Shown here piece after piece: positions 1-5,473 of a stretch of DNA of 5,657 bases. Made by a program: the position numbers and the translations under genes. Position 1 is the first letter of the stretch. Each line of letters begins with the position of its first letter. This DNA is from Oscillospiraceae bacterium. Lineage in GTDB: Bacteria; Bacillota; Clostridia; Oscillospirales; Ruminococcaceae. Location of the stretch: the NCBI GenBank assembly GCA_009784765.1, contig WQXP01000089.1, positions 1 to 5,657 on the forward strand, given 5' to 3'. The notes beneath the pieces are model-generated. The model was not told where the DNA came from and did no database searches. It was given only the letters and a program-made list of their open reading frames with translations.

Positions 1-1131
1 GAGGCTGACACGTCCGGATTCATCGTTAGGAACAGCTCCGAGGTATTTGTCGTTAAAGAGCTTAGCGACATCACCGGCGATTTGGTCGATTACGCGAATT
101 GTTTGATTGTCCTTGAAAATATCACCCTTGGTGTCGGAGGTGGTGGTGAGTGAGTTAATATCGGCAAGGACGCGCAGAGAAGAGCCGACGCGGTGGAGAG
201 TGAACCGCCCTGTGCGAATAGCAGTTTCGAGTTCGCTTTGAGTGAAGTCGGCAAAAACGCTGTACTCGCCGTCATAAACGCGATTAAGGTTAGAGCGATT
301 GACAGCCGCCCCGGCGATTGCCCCGGTAACCCAATGAACAAGAGCAGATGAAGGAGTATTGTCATCAAGAACAGCGTTCTTAACGACAACAATGCCCTCA
401 TGGTCGGGAATAAGCCCCGTGGTGTCGAAAACAACACCTTGGAGCTTAACCCCGACATTGTCGCGAAGATTCTTGACAAAAGCAACAAACATGGAGTTAA
501 TGCCGAGGTCTTCGGAACAAACTCCGATTGCATTGACATTGTAGCTTTCGATTTGGTTGAGGAAACGCTGATAAGAAGAAGTAGAAATGACAGCGTTTTC
601 GCCACCCGTGAAAGGGATTCCCGCAGAAGCAGAGAGAGTAGCGGCTTTGTCCCAGACAATGAAGTCATTATCGACGAGTTCAGCAGCGTTGGTAACGTGT
701 TGAGTGTCAACGACTTCAGAGTCAAGAAGAGTCCTCACGCGAAACTGCCCAGCCGTTTCGTTGACAGTGATAGTGAGGTCGTTTCCGCGTTCGCCGCCGA
801 ACTTAGCGTCGCCGAGAGAGCAAGAAGCAGATTCAGCGTCGTTACCGAGTCGGTAACAGTAAAGCGTGCGAATGTTGCGGAAGATTTCGCGAAGCCCGCG
901 AAGTTGTGGCGAGCCGTAGTCATACCCGAAGAGAGAGAGGGAGTTTTTAACAAACTCGTCATTAGTAACTGCGAAGATTTCCTCCTGCGGCCCCCAGTTG
1001 AGAGCGAAAGGGAAAGCGGCAGTTCCGCGTTCAGAGAGAGAAGCCCCCATTCGTGCCAAAGAAACGAAGTTGATATAAGTTCCCGGAAGAACCTTGTTTT
1101 GAGCAATAAAATTGCCTCCGCCTAATGCCAT
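1..1131 (-). CDS. Phage contractile tail sheath protein (XkdK-like), 3' end cut by window edge
   Basis: The reading frame is open from ATG at 1131 to base 1 (377 codons, no stop), so the C-terminus lies outside the window. The start MALGGGNFIAQNKVLPGTYI, then LNWGPQEEIF (about 44-53), FGYDY (68-72), a glycine-rich segment near 176-177, and near the end a stretch with NQTIRVIDQIAGDVAKLFN and KYLGAVPNDESGR, match the sheath family of PBSX-like and clostridial myophages as I know it. Sheath subunits form the contracting outer tube around the tail tube. Family members are usually somewhat over 400 residues, so perhaps 50-80 residues are missing. A strong AGGAGG (1140-1145) sits 8 bases before the ATG, and the gene starts 15 bases after the tail terminator gene ends, so both should share a transcript. 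Several overlapping open frames on both strands here are shadows caused by biased codon use. Confidence 0.95.
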   Translation of the reverse strand, partial: MALGGGNFIAQNKVLPGTYINFVSLARMGASLSERGTAAFPFALNWGPQEEIFAVTNDEFVKNSLSLFGYDYGSPQLRGLREIFRNIRTLYCYRLGNDAESASCSLGDAKFGGERGNDLTITVNETAGQFRVRTLLDSEVVDTQHVTNAAELVDNDFIVWDKAATLSASAGIPFTGGENAVISTSSYQRFLNQIESYNVNAIGVCSEDLGINSMFVAFVKNLRDNVGVKLQGVVFDTTGLIPDHEGIVVVKNAVLDDNTPSSALVHWVTGAIAGAAVNRSNLNRVYDGEYSVFADFTQSELETAIRTGRFTLHRVGSSLRVLADINSLTTTSDTKGDIFKDNQTIRVIDQIAGDVAKLFNDKYLGAVPNDESGRVSL

Positions 1132-1146
1132 AATAAGCACCTCCTG

Positions 1147-1677
1147 TTAATAGTGGTTGTTGATTTCTAAAGCTTCCATAAGCATTGGATTTTCCTCGGC
1201 CTCAGTGGAAAGATAGACAAAAACGTCATAGCTGACAAAGAAGTTGAGGACATTGCCGTCGTATTCGCCCTGCATATTTTCCCCGCGAACGAGAGAACCG
1301 TCCTTGAGTCGGATATATTCGAGGCAGACAAAAAGCCGTTCAAGAACAGCATTGTTGTCCTCCTGAAGATTACCCGGAAGGGATTTAGCAGAGGGGTTGA
1401 CACGAACAGCGGCGGGGCGGTGTTCAATGCACAGCCCCGCAGTTTTGATATAGCGATTCCCGAGAAGTTGCCGATTAGAGAATCGCCGTTCGCGGACGCT
1501 TCCCGAGCGCGGAATCCGACTGGTAACAAATAAACAAGGTTTTACCGTGGATTTTCCGCCGCCCGATGAAGGAGAAGAGCTGCCGCCGTCAGGAGATTCG
1601 GTGAAAATATCAAAGTCGCCTTCACCGAACTCGCAGATTAGGGCGTTTTTAACGCCCACGATGATTTCATTGAGCAT
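1147..1677 (-). CDS. Phage tail terminator family protein (DUF6838-like)
   Basis: This 176-residue protein starts MLNEIIVGVKNAL and has the ordered features of the small protein found just upstream of sheath genes in Bacillota myophages: FDIFTE (22-27), KPCLFV (46-51), LLGNRY (71-76), LERLFVCLEYI near the middle, and a C-terminal stretch GNVLNFFVSYDVFVY followed by EINN. The family is taken to cap the tail tube and sheath and prepare the tail for joining to the head. That role is inferred from annotation of homologues. Relatives I recall are about 140 residues. The extra length here lies mainly in a Ser/Gly-rich stretch (about 28-45) and a basic stretch (54-69). The start is supported by AGGAGT (1683-1688) 5 bases before ATG. 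This site overlaps the stop codon of the capsid gene, so translation is probably coupled. Confidence 0.83.
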   Translation of the reverse strand: MLNEIIVGVKNALICEFGEGDFDIFTESPDGGSSSPSSGGGKSTVKPCLFVTSRIPRSGSVRERRFSNRQLLGNRYIKTAGLCIEHRPAAVRVNPSAKSLPGNLQEDNNAVLERLFVCLEYIRLKDGSLVRGENMQGEYDGNVLNFFVSYDVFVYLSTEAEENPMLMEALEINNHY

Positions 1678-1686
1678 GATAGACTC

Positions 1687-2721
1687 CTAACCGCGAGAAA
1701 TAATCCTCGCAATAGGGATTTTGGTGTGGTCAATATAGGTGTCGAAATCAATGTTAGCAAGGGTCCAGTTTTCCCCGTCAGCGAGTTCCGTGTCGAGGGG
1801 AGAAAGGCTTGCTTGTGCTTGCTTCTCATAGCTGATTCCGTAAGGCGCAAAAGCCTTGCGCTGGCGCATATAGAGTGTATCCTCACCGCCGTTAGATTTA
1901 GGGTCGCGAGCGAGTTCATAAGCGTTCTTGACAGTGATGTCCTCATAAGCGAAAGCCCCCTCACCGAGAATATAACTGGTGTAATTGGTGTTAGTCCCCG
2001 CAGCAGTAACAGGAAGTTCGTCGCAAACAATCACCAAACGGCCGCTCCAAGTCCCGAGCTGGATTTCGCGAGTGATGCCCTCTTTGTCTGTATACTTCAT
2101 GAACTCAAGGAGATTCATGTTCTCAAGAGTAGTAGCAACGGTAGAGTGCATAAGAACAACAGTGAAATTCTTCTTGTTCGCGCCGCAAGCTTTGAAAGCA
2201 GCATTGTTGAGAGCGACAGGAGTGATAGAACCGTCGCCGGTAGCGGAGATGTCAAGGGTGTGGGCATCGACAAAGGCTTCGTTTTCGTCGCCGCTCATGG
2301 AGAAAACACCCTTGAGAGTTGCGATTAAAGTTTCCATATCAAGGAAGTCTTTATACTCGGCGACTTGTTTAGCAACGCCGTCCATGAAGTCGCCGCCGCC
2401 GGAATCGTAAGTGAAGTCTTTTTCGACCCAGCCTTTTGCACGCCCGACAACAACAACGCCTTGTTCAAAGACTTTGGCAGCATCAGGAGCAATGTCGGTA
2501 GAGCCGTCGTAATTGACAGCACCGCCGTCGAGAGTGCCGCGCATGACAATGCGCGCATAGCCTGTAGAAGCAGAGCCGGAGAAAGCGCATTTAATGTCGG
2601 GGTTAGCGACTAAAGCCTTAGATTTGCTGAGTTCGCTGATTTTGAGAGCTTTGACGCGCTTAACAGAGTAAGCAAAAGCGTCAGGGCTGAAGTTAGCAGC
2701 ACTAAATTTTGCAGTTTTCAT
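1687..2721 (-). CDS. Phage major capsid protein (Gp13-like, HK97-fold type)
   Basis: The protein has 344 residues from the ATG at 2721 (MKTAKFSAANFSPDAF). It resembles the Gp13-like coat proteins of clostridial and Listeria phages: an N-terminal helical region rich in Lys (21-38), a glycine-rich middle (107-111), an SMSGDEN/LDISATGDG segment (about 141-164), and the conserved late part with YILGEGAFAYEDITVKNAYELARDP (250-274), NGGED (277-281) and a FAPYGISY stretch (291-298). Subunits of this type build the icosahedral shell. The frame stays open up to a TTG at 2745, but the ATG fits better. Its ribosome binding site is only moderate: AAAGGAA at 2736-2742 is 14 bases away and CAGGT at 2731-2735 is 9 bases away. 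The scaffold gene ends 24 bases upstream and the tail terminator gene starts 9 bases downstream, leaving no room for connector genes. Confidence 0.9.
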   Translation of the reverse strand: MKTAKFSAANFSPDAFAYSVKRVKALKISELSKSKALVANPDIKCAFSGSASTGYARIVMRGTLDGGAVNYDGSTDIAPDAAKVFEQGVVVVGRAKGWVEKDFTYDSGGGDFMDGVAKQVAEYKDFLDMETLIATLKGVFSMSGDENEAFVDAHTLDISATGDGSITPVALNNAAFKACGANKKNFTVVLMHSTVATTLENMNLLEFMKYTDKEGITREIQLGTWSGRLVIVCDELPVTAAGTNTNYTSYILGEGAFAYEDITVKNAYELARDPKSNGGEDTLYMRQRKAFAPYGISYEKQAQASLSPLDTELADGENWTLANIDFDTYIDHTKIPIARIISRG

Positions 2722-2730
2722 AAGTTGAAT

Positions 2731-2742
2731 ACCTGTTCCTTT
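2731..2742 (-). promoter_or_regulatory. Weak ribosome binding region of the capsid gene
   Basis: On the minus strand AAAGGAA (2742-2736) is followed by CAGGT (2735-2731), then 9 bases and ATG at 2721. The better match is 14 bases from the ATG, further than usual, and the nearer one is weak. This is surprising for a major capsid gene, which normally needs the highest output. Every other phage gene here has an AGGAG-type site at 5-8 bases. Coupling to translation of the scaffold, whose stop codon is 24 bases upstream, may help. Confidence 0.45.
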
Positions 2743-2745
2743 CAA

Positions 2746-3126
2746 TTAAACGAATTTAGAGTTGGGGTTTTTCGCAAGAAAATCGCAGAGTTCGCCATAG
2801 CTGAGCTTTGAAAAATCGACACGATTATCGAACTTTTCGCGTCCGGTGTCGCCCGGAACAGCTCCGAAAACATCACGTAACGGGTCTTCTGAGACAGCTT
2901 GCCCGATAGCGAGCATTTCCGTAACACTCTCAATGACTTTTGCCATAAGGGTGTCAAGGGCTCTGACAAAAGCTCGTTCAACAGCCCCCTCAATTACCGA
3001 ATCAAGCGAATTTTCCGCATCCTCAGTAATTTCCGGAGCAGTTTCGCCGGCAGTTTCGCCGACAGCGTGCAGAGTGTTGTCGTCAATCATGTCCCCAACG
3101 ACAACTTCTTGGATTTTAGTGTTCAT
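2746..3126 (-). CDS. Small acidic phage protein, probable capsid scaffold
   Basis: This 126-residue protein starts at the ATG at 3126, which has a strong AAGGAGGA site (3135-3142) 8 bases upstream. A longer frame from GTG at 3231 has no such site and would run through the RNA hairpin, so it is not used. The sequence is acidic with a short GETAGETAPE repeat (24-32), a predicted helical stretch (about 36-75), a Gly/Pro-containing linker (87-95), and a C-terminal DFSKLSYGELCDFLAKNP (104-121). A C-terminal 'FxKLSYxELxxFLxKNP' pattern is what I associate with scaffold C-termini that touch the coat protein. The position between portal and capsid genes is the usual scaffold position. At 126 residues it is short, since scaffolds are often 150-220. 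It could instead be another small head protein. Confidence 0.62.
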   Translation of the reverse strand: MNTKIQEVVVGDMIDDNTLHAVGETAGETAPEITEDAENSLDSVIEGAVERAFVRALDTLMAKVIESVTEMLAIGQAVSEDPLRDVFGAVPGDTGREKFDNRVDFSKLSYGELCDFLAKNPNSKFV

Positions 3127-3134
3127 AGCTGAAA

Positions 3135-3142
3135 TCCTCCTT
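3135..3142 (-). promoter_or_regulatory. Ribosome binding site deciding the scaffold start
   Basis: AAGGAGGA on the minus strand, 8 bases before the ATG at 3126. It rules out the upstream GTG at 3231 as the start. It begins one base after the T-rich run that follows the small hairpin at 3154-3172, so folding of the leader could affect ribosome access. Confidence 0.85.
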
Positions 3143-3172
3143 AAATAAAAATGCCTCTTAGTAATAAAGAGG
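3143..3172 (-). terminator. Small hairpin with T-rich tail ahead of the scaffold gene (weak terminator or attenuator)
   Basis: On the minus strand CCTCTT (3172-3167) and AAGAGG (3159-3154) form a 6-bp stem with a 7-base loop, followed by CATTTTTATTT (3153-3143). The shape is that of an intrinsic terminator, but the stem is short and the T-run starts after two other bases. It lies inside the leader of the scaffold gene and just upstream of its ribosome binding site. Partial termination, RNA stabilisation or control of ribosome access are all possible. Confidence 0.4.
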
Positions 3173-3190
3173 TTGTAATATACAGGACTC

Positions 3191-3254
3191 AGACAAAAGA
3201 ACGGAAAGGATGGAGTCGCTCCCGCGCTCACCTACCGTTCTCTTGCAGTTGTCC
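3191..3254 (-). promoter_or_regulatory. Predicted structured RNA leader between portal and scaffold genes
   Basis: Read on the minus strand, GGACAA (3254-3249) pairs with TTGTCT (3196-3191), AGAACGG (3241-3235) with CCGTTCT (3204-3198), AGG (3233-3231) with CCT (3209-3207), and GAG (3229-3227) with CTC (3215-3213). The result is one long hairpin with internal loops and an 11-base GC-rich apical loop. An alternative apex GGAG-CGA-CTCC (3222-3212) is also possible. The base of the 3' arm runs into TTTTGTC, slightly terminator-like. I do not recognise it as a named riboswitch or ncRNA family. A coding explanation is weak: the only frame through it is a 32-codon one without a ribosome binding site. 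Confidence 0.5.
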
Positions 3255-3295
3255 ATAATACTATTTTAGCATAGAAGTTCGCGCTTGCGTGCCAA
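3254..3295 (-). promoter_or_regulatory. Putative phage promoter element, copy 2 (before scaffold gene)
   Basis: On the minus strand TTGGCA (3295-3290) is followed by a 21-base spacer ending in TGC, then TAAAAT (3268-3263), two bases and TATTATG (3260-3254). TG-n-TAAAAT is an extended -10 type sequence, so transcription would start around 3256. The TTGGCA is too far away (21 bases) for a normal sigma-A -35 box, so it may be an activator site or belong to an alternative sigma factor. The same arrangement precedes the portal gene. The element overlaps the last dozen codons and the stop codon of the portal gene. Confidence 0.5.
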
Positions 3296-4670
3296 GGTTG
3301 TTGCTCTGTGCAAATTCCTCCGAAACCTTCTCACTCTCTCCTACCACATCATCGACCCAAGGGTGATTAGCGATGACTGATTCGCGTGAGAGAATAGCGA
3401 GAGATTTAACACAGTTGTCGATAACCGAAGATTCGTTCAAAAGCATATCGCGATTGAAGATAAAGTCAATCGCCTCATCGGGTACGGGGGTTTTCGCGGC
3501 GCGGGCGTATTGTTTGACAAACCACATGAGTTCGCAGAGGGAAGCTTGAAATTCGGTCTCGATTTCGTTCGCATCTAAGTCGATGTCGGAGTACATGGAC
3601 TGAATGTTCATCTGATTAGAATTACCTAAAATACGAGCGTCCTTAGCATCGAATCCCATACCGTTTTCGACGATGGCGCGGCGGAAGATGTCGATGATGG
3701 TGCGATAGTTGTCGGCGTTGACTTCAACACGAAGGGTTTTAACGTCGCCGACGACACCGTCAATGGAGCGGACTTTTACAGCACCGTATGCGGAGAGGTT
3801 GCGGCGAAACTCGCCGAGGTCTGCGCCATCGTAGTTGACGAGAACGAGCAGAGTGTTGCGGGGGTCGTCTTCCATAGCGTTCCAAAAGTTAGAAAGAATG
3901 AGGTTAAGGCCGTCCTGAAGCGATTTCACACAGCGAACCAAAGGTGATTCGTCGGAGTCGCGCTTGAAAGGAATAAGGGGAATGCGTCCCCAACACAGTT
4001 GCGCGTCGCCGTGTGTTATATAAGGTGTGAAATAAGGCGAAACGGGGAGTAATTTTCCGCTCTCGTTTAACTCGAAGTAGTGAATTCCGTCCAAGTTAAA
4101 AATTTCGGCACGCTCAACAATCTTTTCGCTGTCGGAGCAGTCAATTGTTTCATAAAAGCGAACAGCATATTCGAGTTTCGTGTGTTCAAAATCGTGCCAA
4201 AGCGGAACAAGTTCATAACCCTTGAGTTGCTTGAACTTGAGTTCACCCTTGTCAAAGAAAGGGTAAATCCAAGCAATTCCGTGATTGTAAGAATCTTTGC
4301 AGAGGTTTTTTGCAAGCCGCATGAAGCTTTTGTCGAAAAGAGAAGAGATGAGTTTAGAAAAACCGGCGAAGTTTTCGTTCCCGTCAGCGATTTTTCGGAA
4401 CGTAATCGGTTTGCCCAAAAGGTAGTTGGTTTTTTGATTGACTAATTTGCGATACTGATTATCGACAGCTTTATTGTCGGGGAGGTTGACGGCGCGTTCG
4501 AGTTCGCCGTTCTCACCGATGACGGTACGAGAACGGTGAAGAATGTCGTGCCTGCCGGAGTAGTAATCTTCGCCGCAGAGCATAGCACGCCGTCTTTCGG
4601 AGCATTTGAAGCGTTCGATTTCCTTTTCAAAAATCGAGAGATCGTCTTGGAAATTAAAGTTGAGTTTCAT
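3261..4670 (-). CDS. Phage portal protein (SPP1 Gp6-like)
   Basis: The protein has 469 residues from the ATG at 4670. Portal proteins form the dodecameric ring at one capsid vertex through which DNA is packaged and ejected, and which binds the terminase and the connector. Recognisable family features are NQYRKLVNQKTNYLLGKPIT (71-90), the tryptophan-containing core around 128-160, PLIPFKRD near 231-238 leading into a KSLQDGLN helix (249-256), NMNIQSMYSDIDLDANEIE near 355-371, and the C-terminal NHPWVDDVVGE (435-445). SPP1 gp6 has 503 residues, so the length is normal. The start is set by AGGAGGA (4678-4684) 7 bases upstream. A frame open to 4799 would add 43 residues that run across the promoter region and is rejected. 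It is the first gene of the phage block, and no terminase gene precedes it. Confidence 0.95.
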   Translation of the reverse strand: MKLNFNFQDDLSIFEKEIERFKCSERRRAMLCGEDYYSGRHDILHRSRTVIGENGELERAVNLPDNKAVDNQYRKLVNQKTNYLLGKPITFRKIADGNENFAGFSKLISSLFDKSFMRLAKNLCKDSYNHGIAWIYPFFDKGELKFKQLKGYELVPLWHDFEHTKLEYAVRFYETIDCSDSEKIVERAEIFNLDGIHYFELNESGKLLPVSPYFTPYITHGDAQLCWGRIPLIPFKRDSDESPLVRCVKSLQDGLNLILSNFWNAMEDDPRNTLLVLVNYDGADLGEFRRNLSAYGAVKVRSIDGVVGDVKTLRVEVNADNYRTIIDIFRRAIVENGMGFDAKDARILGNSNQMNIQSMYSDIDLDANEIETEFQASLCELMWFVKQYARAAKTPVPDEAIDFIFNRDMLLNESSVIDNCVKSLAILSRESVIANHPWVDDVVGESEKVSEEFAQSNNLGTQARTSMLK

Positions 4671-4677
4671 AGTTGAG

Positions 4678-4684
4678 TCCTCCT
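4678..4684 (-). promoter_or_regulatory. Ribosome binding site deciding the portal start
   Basis: AGGAGGA on the minus strand, 7 bases before ATG at 4670. In-frame upstream starts at 4700 and 4799 lack a comparable site, and the former would lie at the predicted transcription start. Confidence 0.88.
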
Positions 4685-4697
4685 GTGTATAATTTTT

Positions 4698-4739
4698 CAT
4701 AATACCATTGTACCACCGGAAAAGCCCGCTCAGTGCCAA
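4698..4739 (-). promoter_or_regulatory. Putative phage promoter element, copy 1 (before portal gene)
   Basis: On the minus strand TTGGCA (4739-4734), a 21-base spacer ending in TGG, TACAAT (4712-4707), GG, then TATTATG (4704-4698). TGGTACAAT is a good extended -10 box, and transcription would start near 4700, giving a leader of about 30 bases before the portal ATG. The spacing and both blocks are the same as in the copy before the scaffold gene. It lies in the intergenic region shared with the divergent rpmB promoter, about 70 bases from that promoter's -35 box. Confidence 0.6.
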
Positions 4740-4779
4740 ATAAGTTTGCGTAGGCAAAAAGCGCGACGAAATTTTTTGC

Positions 4780-4805
4780 AAAAAAGCGAAAAAATTCAAA
4801 AAAAA
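4780..4805 (+). promoter_or_regulatory. Phased A-tracts, likely UP element of the rpmB promoter
   Basis: Three A-runs, of 6 (4780-4785), 6 (4789-4794) and 8 bases (4798-4805), have centres about 9-10 bases apart, one helical turn. They end 3 bases before the -35 box. A/T-rich runs here are the binding place of the RNA polymerase alpha C-terminal domains, and phased A-tracts bend DNA. The first run is also half of the palindrome TTTTTTGCAAAAAA (4772-4785). Confidence 0.6.
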
Positions 4806-4808
4806 GTA

Positions 4809-4837
4809 TTGACAATGTTGAAAAGCTCTGATATAAT
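4809..4837 (+). promoter_or_regulatory. Consensus sigma-A promoter of rpmB-rpmE
   Basis: TTGACA (4809-4814), a 17-base spacer and TATAAT (4832-4837) match the vegetative consensus in all twelve positions. Transcription should begin near 4844, leaving an untranslated leader of about 75 bases. GTATG (4844-4848) and CATAC (4862-4866) could form a small hairpin at the very 5' end of that leader. Confidence 0.93.
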
Positions 4838-4919
4838 GTAAAGGTATGCGAAAAACTTAATCATACAAAGCCGCGCTAAAATAAAGTGGCGGGTGTAAGA
4901 ATGAAAGGGGAGAAAAAAG

Positions 4920-5165
4920 ATGGCAAAATGTGATGTATGCGGCAAAGGAGTTGCCTTTGGAATTAAGTTATCACACTCACACAGACGGACGAACAGAAGT
5001 TTCAAACCGAATGTGAAGCGCGTGAGAGCAGTAGTGGACGGAACACCGTGCAGAGTATATTCATGTACAAGATGCTTGCGTTCAGGCAAAGTGCAGAGAG
5101 CGGCGCGCGATTTCGCAGATGCAACAGTAGCAGAAAGCGTAATCGAAGCAGCAGTGGCAGAGTAA
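4920..5165 (+). CDS. rpmB: 50S ribosomal protein L28, zinc-binding type with C-terminal extension
   Basis: The 81-residue product starts [14 protein letters not shown] and contains the L28 signature [18 protein letters not shown] (18-35) and [19 protein letters not shown] (40-58). Four cysteines (4, 7, 49, 52) in two CxxC pairs make it the zinc-binding (C+) form. L28 belongs to the large ribosomal subunit. GGGGAG (4907-4912) sits 7 bases before ATG. Bacillota L28 proteins are usually about 62-64 residues. Here the expected end near residue 61 is followed by some 20 more residues ([20 protein letters not shown]), acidic and alanine-rich and probably helical. rpmE follows after 22 bases, so the two are likely co-transcribed. 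Confidence 0.97.
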   Translation: MAKCDVCGKGVAFGIKLSHSHRRTNRSFKPNVKRVRAVVDGTPCRVYSCTRCLRSGKVQRAARDFADATVAESVIEAAVAE

Positions 5166-5187
5166 TAAAAGAAGGAGGATAAAAGTC

Positions 5188-5391
5188 ATGAAGAAAGACA
5201 TTCATCCGAAGTATGAAGCGGCACTGATTAAATGTGCCTGCGGGGAGAACATAGAAACCCGCTCCACGAAGCAAGAAATCAAAGTTGAAATTTGCTCAAA
5301 ATGTCATCCGTTTTTCACAGGAAAACAAAAAACGGTAGACACAGGCGGTCGCGTAAGCAGATTCAACAAAAAGTTTGGCATGGCTCAATAA
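5188..5391 (+). CDS. rpmE: 50S ribosomal protein L31, zinc-binding type
   Basis: The 67-residue product starts [19 protein letters not shown] and ends with the family pattern [20 protein letters not shown] (40-59). Cysteines 16, 18, 36 and 39 form the zinc site of the C+ type. L31 sits at the subunit interface of the 70S ribosome and links the central protuberance of 50S to the 30S head. AAGGAGG (5172-5178) lies 9 bases before ATG. It is preceded closely by rpmB and followed by a hairpin terminator, so the probable unit is rpmB-rpmE. Length is normal for the family. Confidence 0.97.
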   Translation: MKKDIHPKYEAALIKCACGENIETRSTKQEIKVEICSKCHPFFTGKQKTVDTGGRVSRFNKKFGMAQ

Positions 5392-5424
5392 TGGCAGTGC
5401 GAAAGCAGCTAAAAGACAAATTCG

Positions 5425-5453
5425 AAAAGACGCGGTGCTCATCGCGTCTTTTT
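5425..5453 (+). terminator. Rho-independent terminator after rpmE
   Basis: AAAAGACGCG (5425-5434) and CGCGTCTTTT (5443-5452) form a perfect 10-bp stem around an 8-base loop, ending in a run of five T (5449-5453). The A-run on the 5' side means it could also stop transcription coming from the other strand. It lies 33 bases after the rpmE stop codon, with dgt starting only 20 bases further on. Confidence 0.88.
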
Positions 5454-5473
5454 ACCCATGGATAAGGAAAACA

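Noticed and set aside
400..1125. 241-codon plus-strand frame opposite the sheath gene
   Set aside because: It is a shadow of the sheath gene: low-complexity Arg/Ser/Glu-rich product with no ribosome binding site, while the minus-strand product is clearly a sheath.
1726..2410. Plus-strand frames of 141 and 200 codons opposite the capsid gene
   Set aside because: No ribosome binding sites, no recognisable products, and fully overlapped by the capsid gene.
3127..3231. Longer scaffold protein starting at GTG 3231
   Set aside because: It runs through the RNA hairpin, yields an atypical aromatic/basic N-terminus and lacks a ribosome binding site, while ATG at 3126 has a strong one.
3158..3256. 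32-codon frame starting in the TATTATG block before the scaffold gene
   Set aside because: No ribosome binding site and no recognisable product. The bases are better explained by the predicted RNA stems. A leaderless start cannot be fully excluded.
3289..3295. TTGGCAC as a sigma-54 (-24) element
   Set aside because: The required TGC-containing -12 block at the right spacing is absent in both copies.
4772..4785. TTTTTTGCAAAAAA palindrome as an operator or terminator
   Set aside because: It lies inside an A-tract region and has only two G/C bases at its centre, so no stable hairpin is possible. It is better seen as part of the upstream promoter region.
4671..4799. 43-residue N-terminal extension of the portal protein (start at 4799)
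   Set aside because: It crosses the promoter-like element and A-tracts and has no ribosome binding site. ATG at 4670 has an ideal one and fits the family.
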